DNA from: Amycolatopsis pithecellobii
Lineage (GTDB): Bacteria; Actinomycetota; Actinomycetes; Mycobacteriales; Pseudonocardiaceae
Length of the DNA: 64,000 nt
Assembly: GCF_009707865.1 (NCBI RefSeq)
Contig: NZ_WMBA01000036.1
Span: forward strand, 1 to 64,000
Reading direction: 5' to 3'
Positions within the stretch are counted from its first letter, which is position 1. Each line of letters begins with the position of its first letter. The notes below the pieces were generated by a model, which searched no databases, was not told the DNA's origin, and saw only the letters and a list, made by a program, of their open reading frames with translations. Shown here piece after piece: positions 56,536-64,000 of the stretch. A program made the translations under genes and the position numbers.

Positions 56536-57885
56536 ATGGCCAGCAGCACGCCGACCACCGCGGGCGATCCTGCGAGAAGTGCCCAGGCGGCACACCTTGC
56601 GCTACCGACGCCCACTGCCTGGCGGAACATCACCAAGCACCCTCTGCTATTTCCCTATAACCGGCTGATCGCCCTGGTCCTGCTGGTCAACCTGCTCGTA
56701 TTGGTCCAGTCCGGCACCTACGCCACCGCTTCCGATGCTGTGCTGGCCAACCTCACACTTGCCGTATTGATCAGGCAACCACGCGTGTGGAATTTCGTAT
56801 TTTCGCTGGCGCGACGACTGCCTGACAGCTGGCCGCTCTGGATTCGTGGTGCGGCGGCCAAGGTGTACCACATGGGCGGCCTTCATGTGGGCGCCGGTAT
56901 CTCCGCCATGATCTGGTACATCTTCTTCACGGTCGATCTCACCAAGCAGGCTGCCGGGCACCAGCTCCCAGCCCGCCTGACCGCGGTCCTTTTCGTGTCA
57001 TACGTGCAGGCCGCATTGCTGCTGGCCATCGTCGTATTGGCACTGCCTGCGATCCGGCGGCGGTGGCATGACTTGTTCGAACGCAGCCACCGCTTTGCCG
57101 GCTGGTTTTCCCTTCTTCTGTTCTGGGTGCAGACGCTCCTGTCAAGCTGGGAACCGCGCGACGGACAAGCCGTCTGGATGGTCTTGCTGAGCACTCCACA
57201 GCTGTGGGTGTTGCTGGTCTGCAGCGCCAGTGTGGCGTCTTCATGGACACGGTTGCGCAAGGTCAGGGTGTCGGTATCCCGCCCTTCTTCCCACGCCGCA
57301 TTGCTTCGCTTCGACTACGGATGGACCCCTTTCAATGGTTCCAGTGCCTTCCTCAGCCGCTCACCGTTGAAGGAATGGCATGCGTTTGCCGGAATCGACG
57401 TGCAACAGGGGGCGGGCTATCGCATCATGGTCTCCCGCGCCGGGGACTGGACGTCACGGTTGATCGACAACCCGCCGGACACGCTCTGGGTGAAACAGAT
57501 CGCGATCCGTGGCATGGCGTCGGTGGAGAGCCTGTTCAATCGCGTGCTGTTCGTCGCGACCGGTAGCGGGATCGGCCCCACGCTGACCCACCTCGTGAGC
57601 AGGCCCCGAGACCGGCCCATGGCCTTGGTGTGGGTCACCCGCACTCCTCGCCAGATCTACGGCGACGACCTGGTCGACGAGATCCTCAGCCTGGTTCCGG
57701 ATGCGCTCATCGTCGACACCGCTGCACAGGGAAAACCAGATGTCGTCGCGCTCGCCTATCGCGCAGCACGCGACTTCCGCGCCGACGGAGTCATCTGCGT
57801 GGCAAACAAAAAGGTCACCTGGGACGTGGTCCATGGCCTGGAAAGCCGGGGTATCGCGGCCAACGGGGCGTTGTGGGATTCGTGA
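56536..57885 (+). CDS. TmpA-like integral membrane oxidoreductase
   Basis: A 449-residue protein with about five or six membrane segments in the first half (LIALVLLVNLLVLVQSG, GGLHVGAGISAMIWYIFFTV, LTAVLFVSYVQAALLLAIVV, FAGWFSLLLFWVQTLLSS, MVLLSTPQLWVLLVCSASVA). Histidines for heme are possible in YHMGGLHVG and RSHRFAG. The second half is a soluble ferredoxin-reductase-like module with NAD-binding FVATGSGIGPTLTHLVSRPR. This matches, as I remember it, the family of the fungal membrane protein TmpA and bacterial relatives found beside adenylating enzymes. It probably moves electrons across or at the membrane. It heads the salicylate operon, 18 bases before the next gene. Confidence 0.65.
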   Translation: MASSTPTTAGDPARSAQAAHLALPTPTAWRNITKHPLLFPYNRLIALVLLVNLLVLVQSGTYATASDAVLANLTLAVLIRQPRVWNFVFSLARRLPDSWPLWIRGAAAKVYHMGGLHVGAGISAMIWYIFFTVDLTKQAAGHQLPARLTAVLFVSYVQAALLLAIVVLALPAIRRRWHDLFERSHRFAGWFSLLLFWVQTLLSSWEPRDGQAVWMVLLSTPQLWVLLVCSASVASSWTRLRKVRVSVSRPSSHAALLRFDYGWTPFNGSSAFLSRSPLKEWHAFAGIDVQQGAGYRIMVSRAGDWTSRLIDNPPDTLWVKQIAIRGMASVESLFNRVLFVATGSGIGPTLTHLVSRPRDRPMALVWVTRTPRQIYGDDLVDEILSLVPDALIVDTAAQGKPDVVALAYRAARDFRADGVICVANKKVTWDVVHGLESRGIAANGALWDS

Positions 57886-57903
57886 CTTCCGGAACGAGGG
57901 GGC

Positions 57904-59247
57904 ATGCAGATGCACCGGCCTGAGCCGCGGTCCGAGCTGGGACCCGCCCGAGCCGCCGTGGCACTGGTCACGTCGGGATTGTTCGACGAATACGTCGTGT
58001 ACGAAAAGGACGGAACGTGGTCGGTGGCCGGCGGAAGCCGCGCAACGATCAGCGTCAATGCCGACCGGATTCAAGTCCGGTGCCGGCACGAGGTCCGTGA
58101 GTGGCCTGGTTCGTCCCGCCCACTCGGCCGTCTCGGCGAGGTACTTCGCGAGCTGCCCATTCCGGAGTGGACAGTCTACGGCTGGGTGGCCTTCGAGATG
58201 TCGCATGCCCTGACCGGCCGGCAGCAGCATGCCGGTCAGGGCGAACTCGCCCACTTGATCGTCCCGGAAGCCGAGATACGCATCGGCACCGCCGGGGCCA
58301 CAATCAGCTGTGCGGACGAGTTACTGCGGGCGCGGATCGCGGATGTGCTCGCGAACCCGCCGGACGACCCGGTCCCGGCGACGGCCACCGAAGACGTCGA
58401 TCTGACCAGCGAGTGGTACCCACGAGCCGTCGCGAACGCGACCAGGGAAATCCGCGACGGCGCATTCCACAAAGTCATCCTGTCCCGGCGAGTACCTGTG
58501 CCCGTTCCGATCGATCTCCCGCAGACTTATCTGCGCGGCCGGCAGGCCAATACGCCGGCGCGGTCGTTCCTGCTCGACCTCGGCGGCCGGAAGGCGGCGG
58601 GATTCTGCCCGGAGACGATCCTCGAAGTCTCCTCCGGAGGGGCGGTGTCCACTCAGCCGCTCGCGGGGACCCGGTCGTTCGGCAACGGCGAGCACGAGGA
58701 CAACCGGCTGCGCGCCGAACTTCTCAGCGACTCCAAGGAAATTTACGAGCATGCACTCGCTCTCCAGCTCGCCTACAACGAACTCTCGAATATCTGCGTA
58801 CCGGGCTCGGTGGCAGTGACCGAGCTGATGTCGGTCGTGCAGCGAGGGAGTCTGCAGCATCTCGCCTCGCTGGTGCGCGGTGAGCTCGCCGGTCGGACGA
58901 GCAGCTGGGATGCGCTGGAAGCGTGCTTTCCCGCGGTCGCCGCATCGGGCATCCCCAAACGCGAAGCCTGTGACTACATAGCGCGGAACGAGAAGGACCC
59001 GCGCGGGCTGTATTCGGGGGCGGTGCTGACCGCGTCACATGACGGCGCGCTCGATGCCGGTCTGGTCCTGCGCAGCATCTACCAAGAGAACGGCACCCAG
59101 TGGCTTCAAGCCGGTGCCGGGATCGTCAACGCCTCCCAGCCTGAGCGGGAATACGAGGAAACGTTCGAGAAGTTCCGCAGCGTCACTCCCCATCTCGTAC
59201 CCCGATTGAACCCGAAGCCACCGAACGAGCAGGAGCGAACTCGATGA
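57904..59247 (+). CDS. Salicylate synthase (MbtI/Irp9-type chorismate enzyme)
   Basis: A 447-residue chorismate-utilising enzyme, the length of MbtI. Diagnostic blocks are FHKVILSRRVPVPVPIDLPQ with TYLRGRQANTPARSFLLDLG, GFCPETILEVSSGG, QPLAGTRSFG, SDSKEIYEHALALQLAYNEL, VVQRGSLQHLASLVRGELAG, FPAVAASGIPKREACDYIAR, RGLYSGAVLTASHDGALDAG and WLQAGAGIVNASQPEREYEE. The Mg2+-binding glutamates (SKEIYEH and EREYEET) are present. Salicylate synthases turn chorismate to isochorismate and then, by pyruvate elimination, to salicylate. No NRPS for a mycobactin-like siderophore is in the window, so the salicylate is used by the adjacent ligase for something else. The next gene overlaps by four bases. Confidence 0.9.
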   Translation: MQMHRPEPRSELGPARAAVALVTSGLFDEYVVYEKDGTWSVAGGSRATISVNADRIQVRCRHEVREWPGSSRPLGRLGEVLRELPIPEWTVYGWVAFEMSHALTGRQQHAGQGELAHLIVPEAEIRIGTAGATISCADELLRARIADVLANPPDDPVPATATEDVDLTSEWYPRAVANATREIRDGAFHKVILSRRVPVPVPIDLPQTYLRGRQANTPARSFLLDLGGRKAAGFCPETILEVSSGGAVSTQPLAGTRSFGNGEHEDNRLRAELLSDSKEIYEHALALQLAYNELSNICVPGSVAVTELMSVVQRGSLQHLASLVRGELAGRTSSWDALEACFPAVAASGIPKREACDYIARNEKDPRGLYSGAVLTASHDGALDAGLVLRSIYQENGTQWLQAGAGIVNASQPEREYEETFEKFRSVTPHLVPRLNPKPPNEQERTR

Positions 59248-59984
59248 CGCCCACTCCGCCCCCGGCTCAGGAGGCCTTGCCTGGTGCCGCTGTCGACGCG
59301 GTGTCGCACTGCATGCGTACTCTGCGCTCGGTGCGGCGCTTTCTGCCCGCAGACGTCGATCAGGCCACCATCGACTTCGTGCTCGAGCACACCGTCCAGG
59401 CGGGATCGGCCAAGAACCGTCAGCCGTGGCGGTTCGTCGTCGTGCGGGACCGGGGCACGATGGCCACGCTCGGCGGCTGGTACCGCCGAGGCTGGCAGGT
59501 GATGGCCACGCGTATCCGCACCTCCCCGGATGCGGGCGCCGCCGCTGCCGAGCACATGCGCCAGATGCGCCAAGGCCTGGCACTGACCGAGCACCTCGCC
59601 AGCGCCCCCGTCGCCGTCGTCGCCTGCTTTGTGCCCATCCCCCGAAATCCGGCCAATTTCTTCGGGGGTGCCTCGATTTATCCCGCAATCCAGAATCTCC
59701 TGCTCGCTGCCCGTGCGGTCGGTTTGGGGGCGACATTGACCACGATTCAGAGCCTCGACATGCTCGAGGACAGCGATCATGCGAGTCTCACTGCGGAGTT
59801 GCGCGCGATTCTCGGCATTCCCGCGGATGTCGTTCCGGCGGCGGTGATACCGCTGGGCTGGCCGGCGACACCCTTCGGCGAGACTCGCCGGCAGCCGGTG
59901 CACGCGGTCGCCTATGCCGAGCGGTGGGGAAACCCTTGGGCCGGCGAGACGAACCTGGCACTGGCGGGTGATTGCCGTGCTTGA
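59244..59984 (+). CDS. Nitroreductase-family flavoprotein
   Basis: A 246-residue FMN-dependent nitroreductase-fold protein: MRTLRSVRRFLPADVDQATI (the RSxRxF FMN motif), AGSAKNRQPWRFVVVRDRGT (phosphate-contacting region), GASIYPAIQNLLLAARAVGL (dimer/FMN helix) and GIPADVVPAAVIPLGWPA. Enzymes of this fold reduce nitro groups or quinones, or act as azoline or thiazoline oxidases, and the fold also includes dehydrogenases in natural-product clusters. Here it sits between salicylate synthase and a benzoate-type ligase with ATGA-type overlaps on both sides, so it must act on the same pathway. Confidence 0.88.
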   Translation: MTPTPPPAQEALPGAAVDAVSHCMRTLRSVRRFLPADVDQATIDFVLEHTVQAGSAKNRQPWRFVVVRDRGTMATLGGWYRRGWQVMATRIRTSPDAGAAAAEHMRQMRQGLALTEHLASAPVAVVACFVPIPRNPANFFGGASIYPAIQNLLLAARAVGLGATLTTIQSLDMLEDSDHASLTAELRAILGIPADVVPAAVIPLGWPATPFGETRRQPVHAVAYAERWGNPWAGETNLALAGDCRA

Positions 59985-61554
59985 GCCATCGAACGCCGCG
60001 ACGTATCTGGTCGACCGCCATGTCCGGCGTGGTGCCGGGGAGCGGGTAGCGGTCATGGGGCCGGACAGGTCCGTGACCTATGCCGAGCTCGCGCAGGCCA
60101 TCGCGGCCGCATCGGCCGGCTGGCAGTCGGCCGGGCTCCGGCCGGAAGAACGGGTCATGCTCTACGCCGACGACCATCCTGACTTGCTGGTGGCTCTGCT
60201 GTCGGCGATGCGCTACGGCGCGGTGCCGGTGCCCGTTTCGACCCTGTATACGAGTGACGATCTGGGCAGGCTGCTCACCGACTCGCGGGCCCGTGCCGTG
60301 GTCACCGACGAAAAACATGCGGCCGAGGTGAAGGAGGCGATCGGCAGTGCCGCAACCGGCCCGATCACCGTCATCATCTTGAGCGACACCGAAATCGAGC
60401 TTCCTGCCCCCGCCAGGATCTTGCTCTGGAAGGACTTCGTCAGCCAAGGCCACGAGGTCGGACCGCCGGACGAGTCCACTGAGGACTCCCCGGCTCTGTG
60501 GTTGTACACGTCGGGAACCACCGGGAACCCGAAGGCCGCGATGCACCGGCATGGCAGCATCCGATTCGTGGCCGAGGCCTACGGCCAAGGGGTGCTCGAG
60601 ATCCAGCCGGCGGACCGCTGCTTGTCCGCGTCGAAACTGTCCTTCGCCTATGGTCTGGGCAACTCGTGCTTTCTGCCACTGGGCGCGGGCGCAACCACGA
60701 TCCTCGACCCTGCGCGCCCCACCCCGCAGAACCTCCTGCACCGGCTCCTGATACACCGGCCGACCATCTTTTTCGGTGTCCCGTCGGTATACGCTTCATT
60801 TCTTCGTGACGAGAGCATTCCCGCGGACGCATTCGAATCAGTACGGTTCGGGGTCTCGGCAGGCGAGCGACTGCCGGGCGAACTTCAGCGCAGGTTCCAG
60901 TCGCGATTCGGCGTGGAGCTGGTCAATGGCCTTGGCATGACCGAGACATTGCACGTCTTTCTTTCCACTCGCCCTGGTCATGCCCAGGCGGACAGTGTCG
61001 GCAGTGTGGTGCCCGGCTACGACGTGAAAGTCGTCTCCGAGGGCGGGTCTCCCGCCGAGCCTGGGCAGCCGGGCACACTCCATGTCAGGGCACCCTCCGC
61101 GGCCACCGGTTACTGGGCGCGTACCGCAGCCACCCGGAAGGTCTTCGAGGGCGAGTGGGTCAATACCGGTGACCTTGTCCGGCAGGATTCTTCGGGCAAC
61201 TTCACCATTCTCGGCCGTACCACGGAAATGATCAAAAGCGGTGGACTGTGGGTGTCGCCGGCCGAGATCGAGGCCCATCTGCTGCGCCATCCCACCGTCG
61301 CGGAAGCCGCCGTGGTGGGAATTCCGAACGCCGACGGACTCGAAAAGCCAGTCGCCTGTGTGGTGTCTGCGCCGCACACGGAAATCGACCCCGAGACGCT
61401 TATTGCGCACTGTCGCAGCGCCCTTCCCGCGTTCAAGCAACCGCGGCAGGTTCTCGTGTTCGATGCCCTGCCCATCACCCCGAACGGCAAGCTCCAGCGG
61501 CACGCACTGCGGACGGCTGCGACTGAGCGCCTGAAAACCACCGTCCCGGCCTAG
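59968..61554 (+). CDS. Benzoate-CoA-ligase-type AMP-forming ligase (probable salicylate activation)
   Basis: A ~528-residue ANL enzyme of the benzoate-CoA ligase group: VAVMGPDRSVTYAELAQAIA, P-loop LWLYTSGTTGNPKAAMHRHG, the group-specific LSASKLSFAYGLGNSCFLPL, VNGLGMTETLHVFLST, VNTGDLVRQDSSGNFTILGR with TTEMIKSGGLWVSPAEIEAH, and the C-terminal lysine in ITPNGKLQRHAL. GTG 59968 or GTG 59977 is the start, within the end of the nitroreductase gene. With salicylate synthase next door, salicyl-CoA or salicyl-AMP is the expected product; the receiving enzyme is not in the window. Last gene of the operon. Confidence 0.88.
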   Translation: MIAVLEPSNAATYLVDRHVRRGAGERVAVMGPDRSVTYAELAQAIAAASAGWQSAGLRPEERVMLYADDHPDLLVALLSAMRYGAVPVPVSTLYTSDDLGRLLTDSRARAVVTDEKHAAEVKEAIGSAATGPITVIILSDTEIELPAPARILLWKDFVSQGHEVGPPDESTEDSPALWLYTSGTTGNPKAAMHRHGSIRFVAEAYGQGVLEIQPADRCLSASKLSFAYGLGNSCFLPLGAGATTILDPARPTPQNLLHRLLIHRPTIFFGVPSVYASFLRDESIPADAFESVRFGVSAGERLPGELQRRFQSRFGVELVNGLGMTETLHVFLSTRPGHAQADSVGSVVPGYDVKVVSEGGSPAEPGQPGTLHVRAPSAATGYWARTAATRKVFEGEWVNTGDLVRQDSSGNFTILGRTTEMIKSGGLWVSPAEIEAHLLRHPTVAEAAVVGIPNADGLEKPVACVVSAPHTEIDPETLIAHCRSALPAFKQPRQVLVFDALPITPNGKLQRHALRTAATERLKTTVPA

Positions 61555-61593
61555 TGGCCGGCCGTTCGGGGTGGCCCATCCCGCGGAGGCGTG

Positions 61594-62604
61594 TCAGCAG
61601 CGCCGCAGCTGCGCGAGCATCAGGTTCGGGTCGTCACCGGCCAGGTTGGCGCCGTTGGTCAGGTAAACCTGGTTTCCTCGAACGACGACCGCGGTGGTTC
61701 CCTGCATGCCGTTCTTGGCGTCCAGCAGGGTCTCTTGGGCGCCGTCGGCGCTCACGCGCACAAGCTTGCTGCTTTCGTTGATCGCGGCGAGGATCTCGGT
61801 GCTCCGACCGGTGAAGTCGAAGTCGTCGATGCCCTCGAGCCCGGTGGCCCGGACCTCGGCGCGGCCGGAGCCGCCGTCCTGGGTCACCGGGATGCGGACG
61901 ATGGTGCCGCGGTCGGAGTTGGTCGCCCACACGGCGCCGTCGTGGATCTTGAGGCCGTTGGCGCCGATGAAGCCAGCGGGCGCGAGAGCCGGGTCCGCCG
62001 ACCACACGGAGGCCTCGCCGCCGCTCAACGGGGCCTGCCAGATGCGCCCGCCGGCGGAGTCGGTGATCAGGAAGCGGTGCTGCTTACCGTCGATGACCAG
62101 TGCATTGGGGAAGGTGTCGGCAGGCAGCGGCACGACGAGGCGGGACTCGCCGGAAGGACGGAGCTGCCAGATCCCGGTCAGGCCGCCCTGCCCGGAGGAG
62201 TAAAGGAAGTACACGTCGCCGCCGTCCGACCGGGCGACCCCGGTGACATTGGGGGTGCCGACGATGGGGGTTGTGGTGCCGCCGCCCGGAGGTAGCGGCA
62301 TCGTGGCGAGTAGCTGGACGGCCCCGTCCAACGCGACCCGCACCACCTGGCGAGCGCGGATCATGCCGATGACCGCGCTGCCGCCGGGTTCCGGGGCGAT
62401 GCTCTCGGCGACCTGGCCCGCGACCCGGTCGAAGTGGGCGAGAACGTGCACGTCGTCCAGGCAAGTGCCGGCCACGTGGGCGGGGTGAGTCCCGGTGGTG
62501 GCCGGGAAGGCTGGTGGGGCCGCAGCGACCGCGGCAAACAGGGTAGCGAAGCCGAGTGTGACGGCGCGCCGCCGCAGCCCGGTGGTGGGTCGGTAGGGGG
62601 CCAT
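61594..62604 (-). CDS. Secreted SMP-30/gluconolactonase-like beta-propeller protein
   Basis: A 336-residue exported protein. The signal peptide is TGLRRRAVTLGFATLFAAVA with cleavage near AFPA-TTGTH (about residue 34). The remainder has repeated beta-propeller strands: AVIGMIRARQVVRVALDGAV, GVARSDGGDVYFLYSSGQGG, FLITDSAGGRIWQAPLSGGE, GANGLKIHDGAVWATNSDRG and VVVRGNQVYLTNGAN. The GANGLKI and DSAGGRIW blocks are those of SMP-30/strictosidine-synthase-like propellers. Function unknown; possibly a lactonase. It faces the TetR gene across the large palindrome, so TetR control is likely. The ATG has AAGGGA upstream. Confidence 0.82.
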   Translation of the reverse strand: MAPYRPTTGLRRRAVTLGFATLFAAVAAAPPAFPATTGTHPAHVAGTCLDDVHVLAHFDRVAGQVAESIAPEPGGSAVIGMIRARQVVRVALDGAVQLLATMPLPPGGGTTTPIVGTPNVTGVARSDGGDVYFLYSSGQGGLTGIWQLRPSGESRLVVPLPADTFPNALVIDGKQHRFLITDSAGGRIWQAPLSGGEASVWSADPALAPAGFIGANGLKIHDGAVWATNSDRGTIVRIPVTQDGGSGRAEVRATGLEGIDDFDFTGRSTEILAAINESSKLVRVSADGAQETLLDAKNGMQGTTAVVVRGNQVYLTNGANLAGDDPNLMLAQLRRC

Positions 62605-62712
62605 GATTTTCCCTTCGGTCGTGCGGAATGCCGGAGAGGCGCACTGCTGGGCCGGACCACAGAGTCATTCCAGCGTGGACTGTATTGCTTAGTACAGAAA
62701 ATCTGCTCCAGA

Positions 62713-62753
62713 CTGTACCTCACAGTACAGAAACTCTGTACTGTGAGGTACAG
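62713..62753. promoter_or_regulatory. 19-bp perfect palindrome, probable TetR operator
   Basis: CTGTACCTCACAGTACAGA (62713-62731) and TCTGTACTGTGAGGTACAG (62735-62753) are exact reverse complements with a 3-base centre. Each arm is itself a dyad, CTGTAC-N6-GTACAG, so two tandem operators are present. A weaker third copy (TGTATT-N5-GTACAG) lies at about 62684-62700. The element ends 17 bases before the tetR start (62771) and lies between it and the divergent propeller gene. Confidence 0.8.
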
Positions 62754-62770
62754 AACATGGAGGAGGCTTC

Positions 62771-63385
62771 GTGGGACACACACCGACCACGGCGCGGGGC
62801 CGCGCGACCCGAGAGCGCATCCTCGATTCGGCAGCAGACCTCATTCAGCGGCGCGGCGTCGCGGCGGTGACGCTGGACGATGTCGAACGCGCCGCGGGGG
62901 TCGGCCGCAGCCAGCTTTACCACTACTTCGACGACCGGGACGATCTCATCCGCGCCGTGGTTCATTCCACTGTGGACACGGTGTTGGCCGCGCAGGAACC
63001 ACTGCTCCTGGAGGTCAACACGCTGGCCGGCATCGACCGCTGGTTCGACGCGATCGTGGCCAACGGGACGCGCCAGGATGCTGTGGGCGGCTGCGCGATA
63101 GGCTCGCTGGCCAGTCAACTCAGCGGCCGGGACGACCTCACCCGACAGGCGTTCGTAGACGCCTTCGCCCGCTGGGAGGCCCCCCTCATCGCGGGACTGC
63201 GCCGGATGCAGGAGTCGGGCGAGCTGCGCCAGGATACGGACGTGACGGAACTGGCCGACCTCACCATGGCCGCCATCCAAGGCGGCCTCTTGCTGGCCCA
63301 AGTCCGCCGCACACCGGACCAGCTCCGTCTGGCCCTGCGCGGCGCGCGGGCGGCACTGGAGGACGTGCTCAACCCCCTGCCCTGA
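62771..63385 (+). CDS. TetR/AcrR-family transcriptional regulator
   Basis: A 204-residue regulator from GTG 62771 (GGAGGAGG upstream). The DNA-binding domain is TRERILDSAADLIQRRGVAA, then VTLDDVERAAGVGRSQLYHY and FDDRDDLIRAVV. The effector domain contains GGCAIGSLASQLSGRDDLTR and RMQESGELRQDTDVTELADL, as in the QacR/TetR_C group with the conserved GCxxxxLAxE-like motif. Almost certainly binds the palindrome directly upstream and represses itself and the secreted propeller gene. Confidence 0.92.
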   Translation: MGHTPTTARGRATRERILDSAADLIQRRGVAAVTLDDVERAAGVGRSQLYHYFDDRDDLIRAVVHSTVDTVLAAQEPLLLEVNTLAGIDRWFDAIVANGTRQDAVGGCAIGSLASQLSGRDDLTRQAFVDAFARWEAPLIAGLRRMQESGELRQDTDVTELADLTMAAIQGGLLLAQVRRTPDQLRLALRGARAALEDVLNPLP

Positions 63386-63410
63386 ACGCCGTCGACCAGT
63401 AAACGCCCCG

Positions 63411-63803
63411 CCGGCTCAACTCTACGAAGCCGGTGCGCGCTCGATCGACGGGTCGTTGTGCGCCCTCGGGGCCGGCGCCGGCAACAGCCCGACCGAAGTG
63501 CTGGCCACCGTATTCGACCGGCTCGGCGTGGACACCGGACTGGATGTGCCGGCAACACTCGCCGCCGCAGAGGAGGTGGTGCGGCCATATCTGCCGCGGT
63601 GGCCGAAAATGGACCGCAATGCCATCGCCCAGGGCTGGCTGGGCGTGTACTCGTCCTTCCAGCTCCACGTGGAGCACGCGGCCGAGCGATACAAGGTCCC
63701 TGCGGTGGAGATCCTGCGGCGTTGCGCGGAACGCGGGTACATCGGAGGACAGGAGGACATGATCATCGACGTGGCGCTCGAGCTCGCCGGGAGCCAGGGA
63801 TGA
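63411..63803 (+). pseudogene. 4-hydroxy-2-oxovalerate aldolase, C-terminal fragment
   Basis: The frame reads QLYEAGARSIDGSLCALGAG, then AGNSPTEVLATVFDRLGVDT, LAAAEEVVRPYLPRWPKMDR and GWLGVYSSFQLHVEHAAERY to GGQEDMIIDVALELAGSQG. These are the end of the aldolase barrel (GAGAGNSPTEVL) and the communication domain of the DmpG/MhpE family, which cleaves 4-hydroxy-2-oxovalerate to pyruvate and acetaldehyde in meta-cleavage pathways. The first ~210 residues, with the metal site, are missing; the frame enters directly from the end of the TetR gene without a start codon or ribosome binding site. Non-functional remnant. Confidence 0.75.
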
Positions 63804-63926
63804 GCCGGCCCGCACCGGATCGCACCGGATCGCCACGGCGCCGAGTTCCGGTTCTGCGGAGGCGGATACGGCCGGTTCGCTCGTAGCGCGTAACCGGCGC
63901 CAGGCAGCTCAATGGCACCGTCTGCA

Positions 63927-64000
63927 TCATGACTGAGAAAGCGTCCCCAACCCGAGTACGGCACGGGCGAGTGCGGCGATTTCGGTCGGAAGCCGGTCTC
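63927..64000 (-). other. Possible C-terminal end of a leftward gene running off the window
   Basis: On the minus strand a frame entering from the right edge reads RLPTEIAALARAVLGLGTLS and QS before a TGA at 63927-63929. The composition looks coding, resembling the helical end of a regulator, but it is too short to identify. Confidence 0.2.

Noticed and set aside
57904-59247. Reading the chorismate enzyme as anthranilate synthase TrpE or plain isochorismate synthase
   Set aside because: The blocks around KVILSRRVPV, NTPARSFLLDLGG and the PRGLYSGAV region match salicylate synthases much better, and no glutamine amidotransferase or tryptophan gene is adjacent.

Overview
The window is high-GC DNA from a filamentous actinomycete, probably of the Pseudonocardiaceae/Amycolatopsis type. 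This is an inference from the many GTG starts, the SsgA-family sporulation protein, the mycofactocin-type dehydrogenases, the tRNA genes that mostly lack an encoded CCA, and the dense actinobacterial catabolic gene content. No rRNA and no CRISPR array were seen.

Layout. (1) 1-9.4 kb is an aromatic or heteroaromatic catabolic island: a partial medium-chain dehydrogenase, a type I extradiol dioxygenase, an FAD monooxygenase, a bicupin and a DUF3500 protein run leftward behind two decayed genes. They face a GntR regulator across a perfect inverted repeat. A LysR regulator, a fumarylacetoacetate-hydrolase-family enzyme and a hydantoinase B remnant follow. (2) 10.3-14.5 kb is a two-gene biosynthetic cassette: one protein fusing a fatty acyl-AMP ligase, an acyl carrier domain and a PLP alpha-oxoamine synthase, translationally coupled to a short-chain reductase. 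(3) 14.5-19.5 kb is a graveyard of recombinase, tyrosinase, terpene synthase and transposase fragments around two intact small operons (DUF6153-DUF305 and XRE-DUF2975).

(4) 19.5-33.2 kb is a second catabolic region. It holds a serine/threonine-dehydratase-like enzyme, MarR, a ketopantoate-reductase-like protein, an mhp-type meta-cleavage trio (hydrolase, hydroxylase, LigB-type dioxygenase), a polar-amino-acid ABC importer, LysR, and an operon of a ComA-like (phosphosulfolactate synthase family) protein, RidA, a metallo-beta-lactamase-fold hydrolase and a beta-lactamase-like serine hydrolase. Three of these transcription units share a composite upstream element, CCTAT-N6-GTAGG-N10-TGGACSC, followed by a candidate -10 box. 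This suggests one LysR-controlled regulon whose function I cannot match to a described pathway. (5) 33.2-41.6 kb is mobile DNA: IS630 and IS5 fragments, a chimeric amidohydrolase, and tRNA genes (Val, Cys, Gly, Val) around an SsgA-family gene. Remnants of related integrases abut the 3' ends of both tRNA-Val genes.

(6) 41.7-56 kb carries acyl-CoA/phenylacetate-type ligases, an acyl-CoA dehydrogenase, an NTF2-flavin monooxygenase fusion, a MaoC-like hotdog protein, AraC regulators (one interrupted by an in-frame amber codon), an aldehyde dehydrogenase, an MFS importer and two mycofactocin-type dehydrogenases, one of which has lost its catalytic Tyr and Lys. (7) 56.5-61.6 kb is a tight operon of a TmpA-like membrane oxidoreductase, a salicylate synthase, a nitroreductase-fold protein and a benzoate-CoA-ligase-like enzyme, i.e. 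a small salicylate-derived metabolite cluster. (8) The right end has a secreted beta-propeller-like protein facing a TetR gene across a long perfect palindrome, and a fragment of 4-hydroxy-2-oxovalerate aldolase.

Frameshifted or truncated genes are unusually common (about 15). Some frame changes fall in homopolymers and could be sequencing errors, but the truncations and internal deletions look genuine.
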